From Streptomyces chartreusis (GTDB lineage: Bacteria > Actinomycetota > Actinomycetes > Streptomycetales > Streptomycetaceae), in the NCBI RefSeq assembly GCF_008704715.1, contig NZ_CP023689.1, positions 8,680,001 through 8,744,000 of the forward strand: a stretch of 64,000 nucleotides of DNA, in the 5' to 3' direction. The first letter of the stretch is position 1, and each line of letters starts with the position of its first letter. The notes beneath the pieces are model-generated. The model was not told where the DNA came from, did no database searches, and was given only the letters and a program-made list of their open reading frames with translations. The translations under genes and the position numbers were made by a program. Shown here one piece after another: positions 34,435 through 43,236 of this stretch.

Positions 34435-35991
34435 CTACTGTGGTGGGTTGCCGTGCTTGCGGTAGGGCAGATCGGCGTGCTTCGAGCGGAGCATGTCCAG
34501 GGTGCGCACCAGCGTCCCGCGGGTCTCGGCGGGGTCGATGACGTCGTCGACGAGGCCGCGTTCGGCCGCGTAGTACGGATGGATCAGCTCGGCGGCGTAC
34601 TCCTTGACCAGCGCGGCGCGGACGGCCTGCGGGTCGTCGGCCTCGGCGATCCGCCGGCGGAAGATCACGTCGGCCGCGGCCTCCGCGCCCATCACGGCGA
34701 TCTCGTTCGTCGGCCAGGCATACGTCACGTCGGAGCCGATGGACTGCGAGTCCATGACGATGTACGCCCCGCCATAGGCCTTGCGCAGGACGACGGAGAC
34801 CCGCGGCACGGTGGCGTTGCAGTAGGCGTACAGCAGCTTCGCGCCGTGCCGGACGATGCCGCCGTGCTCCTGGGCGACGCCGGGCAGGAACCCGGGGACG
34901 TCCACCAGGGTGACGAGCGGGATGCTGAACGCGTCGCACATCTGGACGAAGCGGGCCGCCTTCTCGCTGGCCCGGGTGTCCAGCACCCCGGCGAGCCGGG
35001 CGGGTTGGTTGCCGACGACGCCGACGACATGGCCGTCCAGCCGGGCCAGGCCCACCACGACATTGGTCGCCCAGTGCTCGTGCACCTCGAAGAACTCGCC
35101 GTCGTCGACCAGTTCCCCGATCACCGCCCGCATGTCGTAGGCGCGGTTGCCGTCCGCGGGGACCAGGTCCAGCAGTGCCGTGCCCGCCCGGTCGGGAGGG
35201 TCGGTGGACGGCACCCGCGGCGGCTGCTCGCGGTTGTTGGCGGGGAGCAGGGACAGCAGGTACCGCACCTCCTCGAGGCAGGTCTCCTCGTCGTCGTACG
35301 CGAAGTGGCACACGCCGCTCGTCCCCGCGTGCACGTCCGCGCCGCCCAGTCCGTCGTGGCCGATCTCCTCGCCGGTCACCGCCTTGACCACGTCCGGGCC
35401 GGTGACGAACACCTGGGAGGTGTCCCGCACCATGAACACGAAGTCCGTCAGCGCGGGGCTGTAGGCGGCGCCGCCCGCGCACGGGCCCAGCATCACGCTG
35501 ATCTGCGGAATCACCCCGGAGGCGCGGGTGTTGCGCAGGAAGATGCCGCCGTACCCGGCGAGCGCGGTGACGCCCTCCTGGATGCGGGCGCCGGCACCGT
35601 CGTTGAGCGAGACGAGCGGGGCCCCTGCGGCCAGCGCCATGTCCATCAGCTTGTGGATCTTCTGCGCGTGGGCCTCGCCGAGGGCGCCGCCGAAGACGCG
35701 GAAGTCATGGGCGTAGACGAAGACCGTCCGGCCGTGGACGGAGCCCCAGCCGGTGATCACGCCGTCGGTGTACGGGCGTTTGTTCTCCAGGCCGAAGCCC
35801 ACTGCCCGGTGCCGCCGCAGTTGCTCCGTCTCGTGGAACGTCCCGGCGTCCAGCAGCAGTTCGATCCGCTCACGTGCCGTCAGCTTCCCTTTGGCGTGCT
35901 GAGCCGCGGTCGCCTTGTCGCTCGGTCCGTGCCGCACCCGTTCGCGCAACTCGCGTAATTCCGCGGTCCGGCCGCGGGAGTCCGCCCGCAT
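34435..35991 (-). CDS. acyl-CoA carboxylase beta subunit (carboxyltransferase)
   Basis: The 518-residue protein is a biotin-dependent carboxyltransferase: GKLTARERIELLLDAGTFHE start, the oxyanion glycines GAGARIQEGV and GPCAGGAAYSPALTDF in the N-half, and VVGNQPA, DVPGFLPG, RKAYGGAYIVMDS in the C-half. It carboxylates acetyl- or propionyl-CoA with an alpha subunit encoded elsewhere. Placed at the edge of the PKS cluster and divergent from the LuxE-like gene, it probably boosts malonyl-CoA for chain extension. ATG 35991 gives the normal family start. Codon 12 is TTA (35956-35958), rare in Streptomyces and a sign of bldA control. Confidence 0.9.
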   Translation of the reverse strand: MRADSRGRTAELRELRERVRHGPSDKATAAQHAKGKLTARERIELLLDAGTFHETEQLRRHRAVGFGLENKRPYTDGVITGWGSVHGRTVFVYAHDFRVFGGALGEAHAQKIHKLMDMALAAGAPLVSLNDGAGARIQEGVTALAGYGGIFLRNTRASGVIPQISVMLGPCAGGAAYSPALTDFVFMVRDTSQVFVTGPDVVKAVTGEEIGHDGLGGADVHAGTSGVCHFAYDDEETCLEEVRYLLSLLPANNREQPPRVPSTDPPDRAGTALLDLVPADGNRAYDMRAVIGELVDDGEFFEVHEHWATNVVVGLARLDGHVVGVVGNQPARLAGVLDTRASEKAARFVQMCDAFSIPLVTLVDVPGFLPGVAQEHGGIVRHGAKLLYAYCNATVPRVSVVLRKAYGGAYIVMDSQSIGSDVTYAWPTNEIAVMGAEAAADVIFRRRIAEADDPQAVRAALVKEYAAELIHPYYAAERGLVDDVIDPAETRGTLVRTLDMLRSKHADLPYRKHGNPPQ

Positions 35992-36163
35992 TTGGTTCCC
36001 CCGTCCTCGGACGTCTCCGGGCGGTCCGTCCGGCCCCGGCCCGCGCATCCGCTCCCACCGACTCTAACTCGCCGTCAAAGATTGCACATCCCTTGACTGG
36101 GAATGTAACTCTGTGCGAGCGTGGAATCGCAGCTGATCGCCATGCCCCTGGGGAAGGACGCAC

Positions 36164-37270
36164 ATGTCGGACCACGGCCGCACGGACCCGGTTCTCGACT
36201 GCCCGGCCGACGAGACGCCGGACGGCGAGGAACTCATCACCGCGGCGATGCGGTGGCACTTCAGCCCGGAGACCGGCTCTCCGTTCTGGCTCGAGCGGGC
36301 GGGCAAGCTCGACTTCGACCCGCTCAGGGACGTCAAGAGCTTCGCCGACCTGAGGCTGTTCCCCAACCTCGTCAACGAACTGCGTGACGTGCGCGTCGAG
36401 GAGTTGATCCCGCGCGGCCTCACACTGCCGGACGACCTTTACGGCATCTATGAAAGCGGCGGCACCACCGGCGCCCCCAAGCGCGTCGTCTGCACGACCG
36501 ACTGGATGGAGCGCTGGCTCGCCTTCAGCCAGCGCCACCTGGACGCCCGCGGCTGCCCGCGGGGCGTCAACTGGCTGGCCCTGATGCCCGACGGCCCGCA
36601 CATCTTCGGCGCCGCGCTGCGTGAGGGCGCCAGGCGCAGCGGCGGCATCCTCTTCACGGTCGACATGGACCCGCGCTGGGTGAAGAAGGCCATCGCTCAG
36701 GGCCGCGCCGAGGACGCCGCACGCTACGCCGACCACCTGGTCACGCAGGCCGGGTTCCTGCTGGAGACCCAGGACGTCGGCGTACTGATCACGACCCCGC
36801 CGCTGCTCCAGCGGCTCGCGCAGGACGAGCGGCTGGTCGCGCTGATCAACCGGAAGGTGCGTCACATCCAGTGGGGCGGCGCCCACATGGACGCCGACAC
36901 CCGCCACCTGTTCCGCACCGAGGTCTTCCCCGGCATCCAGCTCCAGGGCGCCTACGGCAGCACGATGATCCTCGGCGGCTCGCTGGAGCGCATCGAACCG
37001 GCCGGCGAGGACCGGTGCGTCTTCGACCCCTTCGCGCCCTACATCACCTTCTCCGTCATCGACCCCGCGACCGGTGAGAACGTCCCGTACGGCGAGCGCG
37101 GCCAGGTCGTCATGAACCACATCAGCAAGGCCATGCTGCTGCCCAACAACCTCGAACGCGACACCGCCGTGCGCATCCGGCCGCCCGAGGGGCAGATGGG
37201 CGACTCGGTCGCCGACGTCAGTCCGGTGGCCACCTTCGACGACCAGGCCGTCATCGAAGGGGTCTACTGA
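36164..37270 (+). CDS. LuxE-like acyl-activating enzyme (phenazine-biosynthesis-annotated family)
   Basis: The 368-residue protein is an adenylate-forming enzyme of the LuxE/PaaK-like group, with the ATP loop YESGGTTGAPKRVV (about 96-109), WGGAHMDADTRHLF and an AYGSTMILGG motif. Similar Streptomyces proteins are labelled phenazine antibiotic biosynthesis protein. It probably activates a carboxylic acid for transfer to the LuxC-like reductase, whose ATG overlaps its stop codon (TGATG). It could also load the aryl starter. ATG 36164 follows GGGGAAGGAC. First gene of the rightward PKS operon. Confidence 0.8.
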   Translation: MSDHGRTDPVLDCPADETPDGEELITAAMRWHFSPETGSPFWLERAGKLDFDPLRDVKSFADLRLFPNLVNELRDVRVEELIPRGLTLPDDLYGIYESGGTTGAPKRVVCTTDWMERWLAFSQRHLDARGCPRGVNWLALMPDGPHIFGAALREGARRSGGILFTVDMDPRWVKKAIAQGRAEDAARYADHLVTQAGFLLETQDVGVLITTPPLLQRLAQDERLVALINRKVRHIQWGGAHMDADTRHLFRTEVFPGIQLQGAYGSTMILGGSLERIEPAGEDRCVFDPFAPYITFSVIDPATGENVPYGERGQVVMNHISKAMLLPNNLERDTAVRIRPPEGQMGDSVADVSPVATFDDQAVIEGVY

Positions 37271-38697
37271 TGCCCGGACCGGCCACCGCGGCCACGAGGG
37301 CGGCCTTACGGGACGCGGGCGAGGAGCTCGTCCAGCTCGACGCGTTCGGCGCCAACGGCCCCTACCGCGCCCGCAATCGCCTGACCGTGCCCGACGTGAC
37401 GGGGCAGCCGCTCGCCGAACTGAGCATCGTGCCACCGCTGTTCGTGCACCGCGCCCTCGCCGCACTGCGGTCGGCCGATCCCCTGCCGCCCGGCGAGCGG
37501 GCCGCCGCACTGGAGCGGGCCGGCCGGCTGTTCGCCTCCGGCACCGTCGGCGGACTGGACCCGGACACCTACCGCGAGCTGGTCAGCCGCTGTTCCGGCC
37601 TGCCCATCCCCGTGGTCAGCGCCGCGACCGGCATCGTCGCCGACGCGGCGTCCCAGGCCGCGGGCACGGTGCTCCAGGCCCGGCCCCAGGCCGCCGTCGG
37701 CGACTGGCGCGACCCCGCGACCCGGACCGGCGCCGCGGTGTGGACCCGGCGCGGGAACGTCTTCGCCGTGCACGCCGCCGGCAACCACCCCGGGGTGCAC
37801 GCCCTGTGGCTGGAGGCCCTCGCCCTCGGCTACCGGGTCGTCGTACGGCCCTCGCGGCGCGAGCCGTTCACGCCGCACCGCCTGGTCGCCGCGCTGCGCG
37901 AGGCGGGCTTCGGCGCCGACCACATCGCGCTGACCCCGACCGACCACACCGTCGCCGACACCGTCGTCGCGGGTGCGGACCTCGCGCTCGTCTACGGCGG
38001 CGACGACGTGGTGCGCAAGTACGCCGGGCACAGCACTGTGCTGCCCCAAGGGCCCGGCCGGGCCAAGATCCTGGTGACCGGCGGAGACTGGCGAGCCCAC
38101 CTGGACACCATCGTCGACTCCGTCGCGGACGAGGGCGGCACCGCCTGCGTCAACGCCACCGCCGTCCTCGTCGAGGGCGGCCCCGACGAGGCGGCCGCCG
38201 TCGCCGACGCGCTCGCCGAAAGGCTGGCGGCCATCCCGAGCCTGCCGCCGCGGCATCCCGAGGCCGTCCTGCCCGTGCAGCCCCTGGCCGCCGCCCGCGC
38301 CATCGAGGGATACCTGCTGCGCAGCGCCGGCAGCGCCACGGCCCACCTGGGCGGCGACGGAGTCGTGGACGACCTGGGCGACGGCAGCGCCGTACTGCGC
38401 CCGGCCGTGTTCCGGCTCGACCGCTCCGACGCCCCGCAGACCGGCGTCGAACTGGGCTTCCCCTGCGTATGGGTGGCGCCCTGGAACCGCGGCGACGGGA
38501 TCGCGCCGCTGCGCGACTCGCTCGTCGTCACCGCGATCACCGACGACGAACGGCTCCTGGAGCAACTCGTCGACGAGCCGACCATCAGCAACGTCCACGT
38601 CGGCGACCACCCGACGTACTGGATGCGACCGGGCCTCCCGCACGACCGGTACCTCGCGGAATTCCTCATGCGCACCAAGACCGTCATCCGGGACTGA
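37270..38697 (+). CDS. LuxC-like acyl-CoA/acyl-protein reductase (aldehyde dehydrogenase fold)
   Basis: This 475-residue protein resembles LuxC fatty-acyl reductases. An N-terminal region unique to that group (FVHRALAALRSADPL) is followed by the NAD(P)-binding part (GNVFAVHAAGNHPGVHALWLEALALGYRVVVRPS) and the thioester cysteine Cys293 in EGGTACVNATAV. It would reduce an activated acyl chain to an aldehyde. It overlaps the LuxE-like gene by one base, so the two work as a pair. Within the cluster it may release or trim the polyene, or act on the aryl starter; I cannot decide. Codon 13 is TTA (37306-37308). Confidence 0.8.
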   Translation: MPGPATAATRAALRDAGEELVQLDAFGANGPYRARNRLTVPDVTGQPLAELSIVPPLFVHRALAALRSADPLPPGERAAALERAGRLFASGTVGGLDPDTYRELVSRCSGLPIPVVSAATGIVADAASQAAGTVLQARPQAAVGDWRDPATRTGAAVWTRRGNVFAVHAAGNHPGVHALWLEALALGYRVVVRPSRREPFTPHRLVAALREAGFGADHIALTPTDHTVADTVVAGADLALVYGGDDVVRKYAGHSTVLPQGPGRAKILVTGGDWRAHLDTIVDSVADEGGTACVNATAVLVEGGPDEAAAVADALAERLAAIPSLPPRHPEAVLPVQPLAAARAIEGYLLRSAGSATAHLGGDGVVDDLGDGSAVLRPAVFRLDRSDAPQTGVELGFPCVWVAPWNRGDGIAPLRDSLVVTAITDDERLLEQLVDEPTISNVHVGDHPTYWMRPGLPHDRYLAEFLMRTKTVIRD

Positions 38698-38727
38698 CCC
38701 GCCGAACAGCGCACACCAGGGGGCGAC

Positions 38728-39225
38728 ATGGCACTGAACCACGACTTCATCGGCCGCACCCACGGGCCGAGCGAGGTCTACGAAGTCAGCCGGGAGAAGA
38801 TCCGCGACTACGCGATCGCCACCGGCGACACCCATCCGGTCTACCTCGACCCCGAGGCGGCACGGGCGCTCGGCCACCCGGACGTGATCGCGCCGCCCTC
38901 CTTCGCCGTCATGCTCTTCTTCCGCTTCGGCGGCTGGCCGCTGTACGACCCGGAGTTCGGCAAGCGGAAGGAACCGGTGTGCGTGCACCGGGCCCAACGG
39001 GTCGAGCACCGACGGCCGATCCGGCCGGGCGACCGGCTCGTGCAGACCACGACCGTCGACGACATGAGTGTGATGGGCGAACACGAGCAGTGGGTGATGA
39101 CCCACCGGATCAGCACGGTGGACGGCGAGCACGTGTGCACCGTCGTCAACACGATCCTCTCCCGCGGCACGGCGGACCTGCCCCGGCAGACCCCGGCCCC
39201 GGTGCTGCAGCCCCAGGAGGCGTGA
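38728..39225 (+). CDS. MaoC-like hot-dog dehydratase, subunit 1
   Basis: The 165-residue protein is a MaoC/FAS1 dehydratase N-terminal-type hot-dog protein: FIGRTHGPSEVYEVSREKIRDYAIATGDTHPVYLD and then GHPDVIAPPSFAVM, the hydratase-like segment, although the usual catalytic D-x4-H is only partly kept in this half. Such proteins often pair with a second MaoC protein to form the active (3R)-hydroxyacyl dehydratase. The partner gene follows after one base (TGACATG). Together they should remove water from the beta-hydroxyacyl-ACP made by the ketoreductase, giving the polyene double bonds. Confidence 0.88.
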   Translation: MALNHDFIGRTHGPSEVYEVSREKIRDYAIATGDTHPVYLDPEAARALGHPDVIAPPSFAVMLFFRFGGWPLYDPEFGKRKEPVCVHRAQRVEHRRPIRPGDRLVQTTTVDDMSVMGEHEQWVMTHRISTVDGEHVCTVVNTILSRGTADLPRQTPAPVLQPQEA

Positions 39226-39226
39226 C

Positions 39227-39658
39227 ATGACAGCCAAGGTCGCCCACGACGACATCGAGGTCGGCACCGAGATACCCGCGCAGGACATCACCGTGCGGAG
39301 GGTCGACCTGCTCCGCTACTGCGGCGCCTGCTCGGACTTCACCGCCACCCACTGGAACGAACGGATCGCCAAGGCCGTCGGCCTGCCCGACGTCATCGCC
39401 CACGGCACCTACACCATCGCCGCCGCCGTACGGGTCGTCACCGACTGGGCGGGCGACCCCTCGGCCCTCGTCGAGTACAGCGTCCGCCGCTTCACCCGTC
39501 CGGTCGTCGTGCCCGACGACGACACCGGCGCGACCGTGCGGATCACCGGCGTCGTCGAGCGGAAGCTGGACGACCGTCGGGTCGTGATCCGGCTGCGGGC
39601 CCGCTTCGAGGGGCTGGAGGTGATGTCCGGGGCGCGAGCCGTCGTACGGCTCGCCTGA
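39227..39658 (+). CDS. MaoC-like hot-dog dehydratase, subunit 2
   Basis: This 143-residue MaoC protein has RRVDLLRYCGACSDFTATHWNERIAKAVGLPDVIAHGTYT, which contains the hydratase-2 motif with catalytic Asp and His (D-F-T-x2-H), so it is probably the catalytic half of the pair. AGGAGG lies 7 bases before ATG 39227, inside the end of subunit 1, and translation is coupled. Paired hot-dog dehydratases are a mark of highly reducing type II PKS and aryl-polyene systems. Confidence 0.9.
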   Translation: MTAKVAHDDIEVGTEIPAQDITVRRVDLLRYCGACSDFTATHWNERIAKAVGLPDVIAHGTYTIAAAVRVVTDWAGDPSALVEYSVRRFTRPVVVPDDDTGATVRITGVVERKLDDRRVVIRLRARFEGLEVMSGARAVVRLA

Positions 39659-39751
39659 GCCCGCACCGCGCACCGCCCGGGCCCCGGCCGGTGCCGCGTC
39701 AGACAGGGGGCCGCCCGACGCGGCGGCTGATGCGACAGAAGGAGCACAGAC

Positions 39752-40015
39752 ATGACCAGCACCGACATCGCCGCGGAGCGCGAGAACCAGATCAAGGAGC
39801 TCGTGGCCGACATCCTCGAACTCGAACCCGACGAGATGACCCGCACCAGCCGCTTCAAGGAGGACCACGAGGCCGACTCCCTGCTCGCGATCGAGATACT
39901 CGCCTCCCTGGAGAAGCAGTTCAAGATCACCATCGCCCAGCAGGAACTCGCCCGCATGGTGAACCTGGAAGGCGTGTACGAGGTGGTGGCCGAGGCCGCC
40001 GCGGCCCGGCAGTAG
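39752..40015 (+). CDS. acyl carrier protein of the type II PKS
   Basis: The 87-residue protein is an ACP with the phosphopantetheine site DHEADSLLAIEIL (Ser43). The spacing and the acidic helix II are typical, although the residue before the serine pair is Ala-Asp rather than the common Leu/Met-Asp or Gly-Leu-Asp arrangement. It holds the growing chain for KS-alpha/KS-beta, the ketoreductase and the dehydratases. ATG 39752 follows GAAGGAG. No phosphopantetheinyl transferase is encoded in the window, so a chromosomal one must activate it. Confidence 0.93.
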   Translation: MTSTDIAAERENQIKELVADILELEPDEMTRTSRFKEDHEADSLLAIEILASLEKQFKITIAQQELARMVNLEGVYEVVAEAAAARQ

Positions 40016-40035
40016 GCGGCGGCGTGTCGTCGACC

Positions 40036-41289
40036 ATGACACCGCGGCGCGTCGTCGTCACCGGCCTCGGCGCCGTGACCAGCATCGGGATCGGCGCCGA
40101 CGAGTTCCTCACCGGACTGCGCGCCGGACGCAGCGGGGCCGGCCCCATCACCTCCTTCGACGCGAGCGGCTTCGACCACTCCCGGGCGTGCGAGATCACC
40201 GAGTTCGACGCCGCCCGCTTCGTCACCCGGCTGCCGCTGCGCGAGTACGGCCGGGCGAGCCACTTCGCCGCCGCGGCCGCCCGGATGGCCGTCGCGGACG
40301 CCGCCCTCCCGGTCGAGGACCTGCGCGCCGTGCGCTCGCTGGTCTCCGTCGGCACCACCGACGGCGAGTCCCGCGACCTCGACGGACTGACCCGGCAGGA
40401 AGTGGAACTCGGTCCGCGGCGGATGGACCCGGTCGTGGCCCGCCGGGTTCCGGCCGGCCGGCTTTCGGTGGCCGCCGCCCGGGAGTTGGGGCTGGTCGAC
40501 GTCGAGGCCGTGACGCTGCCGACCGCCTGCGCGGCCGGCAACTACGCCATCGGCTACGGCTACGACGCCGTGCGCACCGGGGAGTTCGAGTTCGCGCTGT
40601 GCGGCGGGGCGGATGCCGTCTGCCTGAAGACCTTCGCCGGCTTCTACCGCCTGGGCACCATCGCCCCCGAGCGCTGCCAGCCCTTCGACCGCGACCGCAA
40701 GGGCATCCTCACCGGCGAGGGCGCCGGGATGATGCTGCTGGAGAGCCTGGACTCGGCCCTCGCACGGGGTGCGCGCATCCACGCCGAGGTGCTCGGTTAC
40801 GGCCTGAACTGCGACGCGGACCATCCGGTCGCGCCCAACGAGGACAGCTTCGCCCGCTGTGTGCGCCTCGCCCACGACAACGCGGGCGTCACCGCGGACG
40901 ACGTCGACCTTATCTCCGCGCACGGCACCGGCACCAAGGCCAACGACGTCAGCGAGGCCCGCGCGATCCGCCAGGTCTTCGGCGGCACACCGCCGCGCAT
41001 GGTCTCCATCAAGTCGATGATCGGCCACACCATGGGCGCGGCCAGCGCCCTCGCCGCGATCGCCTGCACCCTTGCCCTGCGCGAGGGCTTCATCCCGCCG
41101 ACGATCAACCACGTGGAGACCGACCCCGAGTGCGACATCGACTGCGTGCCCAACCGCGCGATCGAAGCCGACCTGAAGGTCGTGCAGAACAACGCGCTGG
41201 CCTTCGGCGGCAACAACGCCGTCCTGATCCTCGGCCGCTACGAGCCCGACGCCGCCGAGGCGCGCCGGGCGCAGAGGGGAGCGGCATGA
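40036..41289 (+). CDS. type II PKS ketosynthase alpha (KS-alpha)
   Basis: The 417-residue enzyme has a complete KS active site: Cys165 in LPTACAAGNYA, His296 in ISAHGTGTKAND, Lys326 and His331 in SIKSMIGHTMGAA, and the end NNALAFGGNNAVLIL. It performs decarboxylative Claisen condensation with malonyl-ACP as a heterodimer with the chain-length factor encoded next. The sequence is closer in style to polyene-type reducing type II systems than to aromatic actinorhodin-type KS, judging from the neighbours more than from the sequence itself. An in-frame GTG at 40024 is an alternative start. It begins 20 bases after the ACP stop. Confidence 0.95.
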   Translation: MTPRRVVVTGLGAVTSIGIGADEFLTGLRAGRSGAGPITSFDASGFDHSRACEITEFDAARFVTRLPLREYGRASHFAAAAARMAVADAALPVEDLRAVRSLVSVGTTDGESRDLDGLTRQEVELGPRRMDPVVARRVPAGRLSVAAARELGLVDVEAVTLPTACAAGNYAIGYGYDAVRTGEFEFALCGGADAVCLKTFAGFYRLGTIAPERCQPFDRDRKGILTGEGAGMMLLESLDSALARGARIHAEVLGYGLNCDADHPVAPNEDSFARCVRLAHDNAGVTADDVDLISAHGTGTKANDVSEARAIRQVFGGTPPRMVSIKSMIGHTMGAASALAAIACTLALREGFIPPTINHVETDPECDIDCVPNRAIEADLKVVQNNALAFGGNNAVLILGRYEPDAAEARRAQRGAA

Positions 41290-41317
41290 ACAGCCGTACG
41301 CCGCAGGGAGGTTGCCG

Positions 41318-42424
41318 ATGAGCGCCACGGGACCGGTCGTCTCCGCCTGGTCGGCGGTGTCCGCGTTCGGCGTCGGACGGGAGGCGTTCGGGGCGGGAGT
41401 ACGGGCGAAGCAGCCGGCCGTCACCGCGCTCGACCCCGAGCGCTGGGCCGCGCCCACCGACCGGGCCTGCCTCGTACCCGGCGGCGAGCCGCGCGAGTTG
41501 CTGGGCCGCAAGGGCACCCGCTCCATGGACCGGGTCACCGCACTCGCCGTCGCCGCCGTGGGCAGACTCCTCGACGACGGCGAGGGCGCGCGCATCCCGG
41601 GCCTCGACGAGGACACCGGCCTTGTCCTCGGCACCTCGAACGGCAGCGTGGGCAGCATCATGAGCTTCACCCGCGACTCGCTCACCCAGGACCGGCCCTA
41701 CCTGGTCGACCCCGCCCGCTTCCCGAACACCGTCATGAACTGCGCGGCGGGACAGTCGGCGATCCGGCACGGCCTGCGCGGCCCCAACGTCACCATCGCC
41801 GGCGGCCGTGCCTCCGCCCTGCTCGCCCTCAACCACGCCCAGCGGCTCCAGCGCTGCGGCCACGCACGCACCGTCGTGTGCGGCGCGGCCGAGGAGTTCT
41901 CCGCGGAACGCGCCTGGCTGGACTGGCACGCGCGCGGCGAGCACCAACCGGCGGAACCCGACGAGGCGCCGCTGACCGGTGAGGGATGCGCGGTCCTGCT
42001 GCTGGAGGCGGGCACCGAAGCGGGCGCCGGCCGGACGCCCCTCGCCGAGCTGGCGGCAGTCGAGATCGCGCTGCCGGCCGACGAGAAGGACGCGGGACCG
42101 GTCCTCGCCGACTGTGTGCGCCGCGCCCTGCGGCGGGCCGGCCTCACGCCGGCCGACCTGTGGGCCCTCGCCCCCGCGGACGCCCCCGGACCGTACGGCG
42201 ACCGGGAACGCACCGCGCTCGCCGAGGTGCTGGGCGGCCACGACCCGCTCCGGCTGTCCTGCACCGGCCTGCTCGGCGACACCGGAGCCGCCTCCGCCGC
42301 CTTCCAGATCGCCGCCCTCCTGGCGAGCGCCGAGGAGGATCCGGCGGCGGCCGGGCGTGCGGCCCTGGTCACCACCGCCGACCCCGACGGCGTCGTCGGC
42401 TGCGCCGTGCTGCGCCTCGCCTGA
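41318..42424 (+). CDS. type II PKS ketosynthase beta / chain length factor
   Basis: The 368-residue protein is a thiolase-fold partner lacking the active-site cysteine: the motif region reads NVTIAGGRASALLAL, with Arg164 where KS-alpha has Cys165. The catalytic His motifs are also missing (ALAPADAPGPYGD in place of SAHGTGT). It therefore fits a chain-length factor that shapes the polyketide tunnel. GGGAGG lies 6 bases before ATG 41318. The 28-base gap after KS-alpha and the shared direction mark it as its partner. Confidence 0.92.
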   Translation: MSATGPVVSAWSAVSAFGVGREAFGAGVRAKQPAVTALDPERWAAPTDRACLVPGGEPRELLGRKGTRSMDRVTALAVAAVGRLLDDGEGARIPGLDEDTGLVLGTSNGSVGSIMSFTRDSLTQDRPYLVDPARFPNTVMNCAAGQSAIRHGLRGPNVTIAGGRASALLALNHAQRLQRCGHARTVVCGAAEEFSAERAWLDWHARGEHQPAEPDEAPLTGEGCAVLLLEAGTEAGAGRTPLAELAAVEIALPADEKDAGPVLADCVRRALRRAGLTPADLWALAPADAPGPYGDRERTALAEVLGGHDPLRLSCTGLLGDTGAASAAFQIAALLASAEEDPAAAGRAALVTTADPDGVVGCAVLRLA

Positions 42425-42463
42425 CCGCCCGCCGACCGACACCGCACAAGAGAGGATCACCCC

Positions 42464-43210
42464 ATGGACCACGACCGGCGGCCCGTCGCCCTGGTCACCG
42501 GCGGCTCCCGCGGCATCGGCCGCGCCGTCGTACGCCAACTCGCCCGCGACGGACACGACGTGGCGTTCTGCTACCGCGCCCGCTCCGACGCGGCCCGGGA
42601 GGTCGAGAAGGAGGCCGAGGAACTCGGCGCCCGGGTCCTGTCCCGCCCCGTCGACGTGACCGACCCGGACGACGTCAGGGCCCTGGTCCGGGACGTCGAG
42701 GAGGAACTGGGGCCCGTCGAGGTGCTGGTCACCTCGGCCGGCGTCACCCGGGACAACCCGGTGGTGACCATGACCGACGACGACTGGCGTCAGGTGCTGC
42801 GGATCAACCTCGACGGTACCTTCACCGCCTGCCACGCCGTGATCATGGGGATGATGAAGCGCCGTCGCGGCGTCGTGATCACCCTGTCCTCGGTCTCGGG
42901 CGTCTACGGCAACCCCCGCCAGGCCAACTACTCCGCCTCCAAGGCCGGGATCATCGGCTTCACCCGCGCGCTCGCCAAGGAGGTGGGCGGCTTCGGAGTC
43001 CGGGCGAACGTCGTCGCGCCCGGATTCATCGACACCGACATGACGGCGGTGCTGCGCGAGCGCGAACACCAACGGGCCGTCGACAGCGTGCCGTTGGGCC
43101 GGTTCGGCACGGTGCGGGAAGTGGCGGACCTGGTCGGCTTCCTGGCCTCGGACCGGGCCTCGTACATCACCGGAGCCGTCGTCCAGGTCGACGGCGGGAT
43201 CACCATCTAG
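42464..43210 (+). CDS. 3-oxoacyl-ACP reductase (FabG-like ketoreductase)
   Basis: This 248-residue classical SDR has TGGSRGIG for NADPH (12-19), Asn115, Ser143, Tyr156 and Lys160 (YSASK), and the end ASYITGAVVQVDGGI. It should reduce every beta-keto group on the ACP, which explains why this type II PKS would give a polyene rather than an aromatic product. ATG 42464 follows AGAGAGGATC. It lies between the CLF and isomerase genes in the same operon. Confidence 0.94.
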   Translation: MDHDRRPVALVTGGSRGIGRAVVRQLARDGHDVAFCYRARSDAAREVEKEAEELGARVLSRPVDVTDPDDVRALVRDVEEELGPVEVLVTSAGVTRDNPVVTMTDDDWRQVLRINLDGTFTACHAVIMGMMKRRRGVVITLSSVSGVYGNPRQANYSASKAGIIGFTRALAKEVGGFGVRANVVAPGFIDTDMTAVLREREHQRAVDSVPLGRFGTVREVADLVGFLASDRASYITGAVVQVDGGITI

Positions 43211-43236
43211 CGTCCGACACCTCCGAGGAGGCCGCC

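Noticed and set aside
36081..36116. TTGACT and GCACA/TGTGC elements between the carboxylase and LuxE-like genes as a defined promoter
   Set aside because: No -10 at suitable spacing from TTGACT could be found, and the inverted arms are short and far apart; only the TACATT coincidence is kept as a finding.
37306..39291. Long antisense open frame over the LuxC-like and MaoC genes
   Set aside because: It is the shadow of strongly supported genes on the plus strand; its translation is Gly/Val/Asp-rich without any domain.
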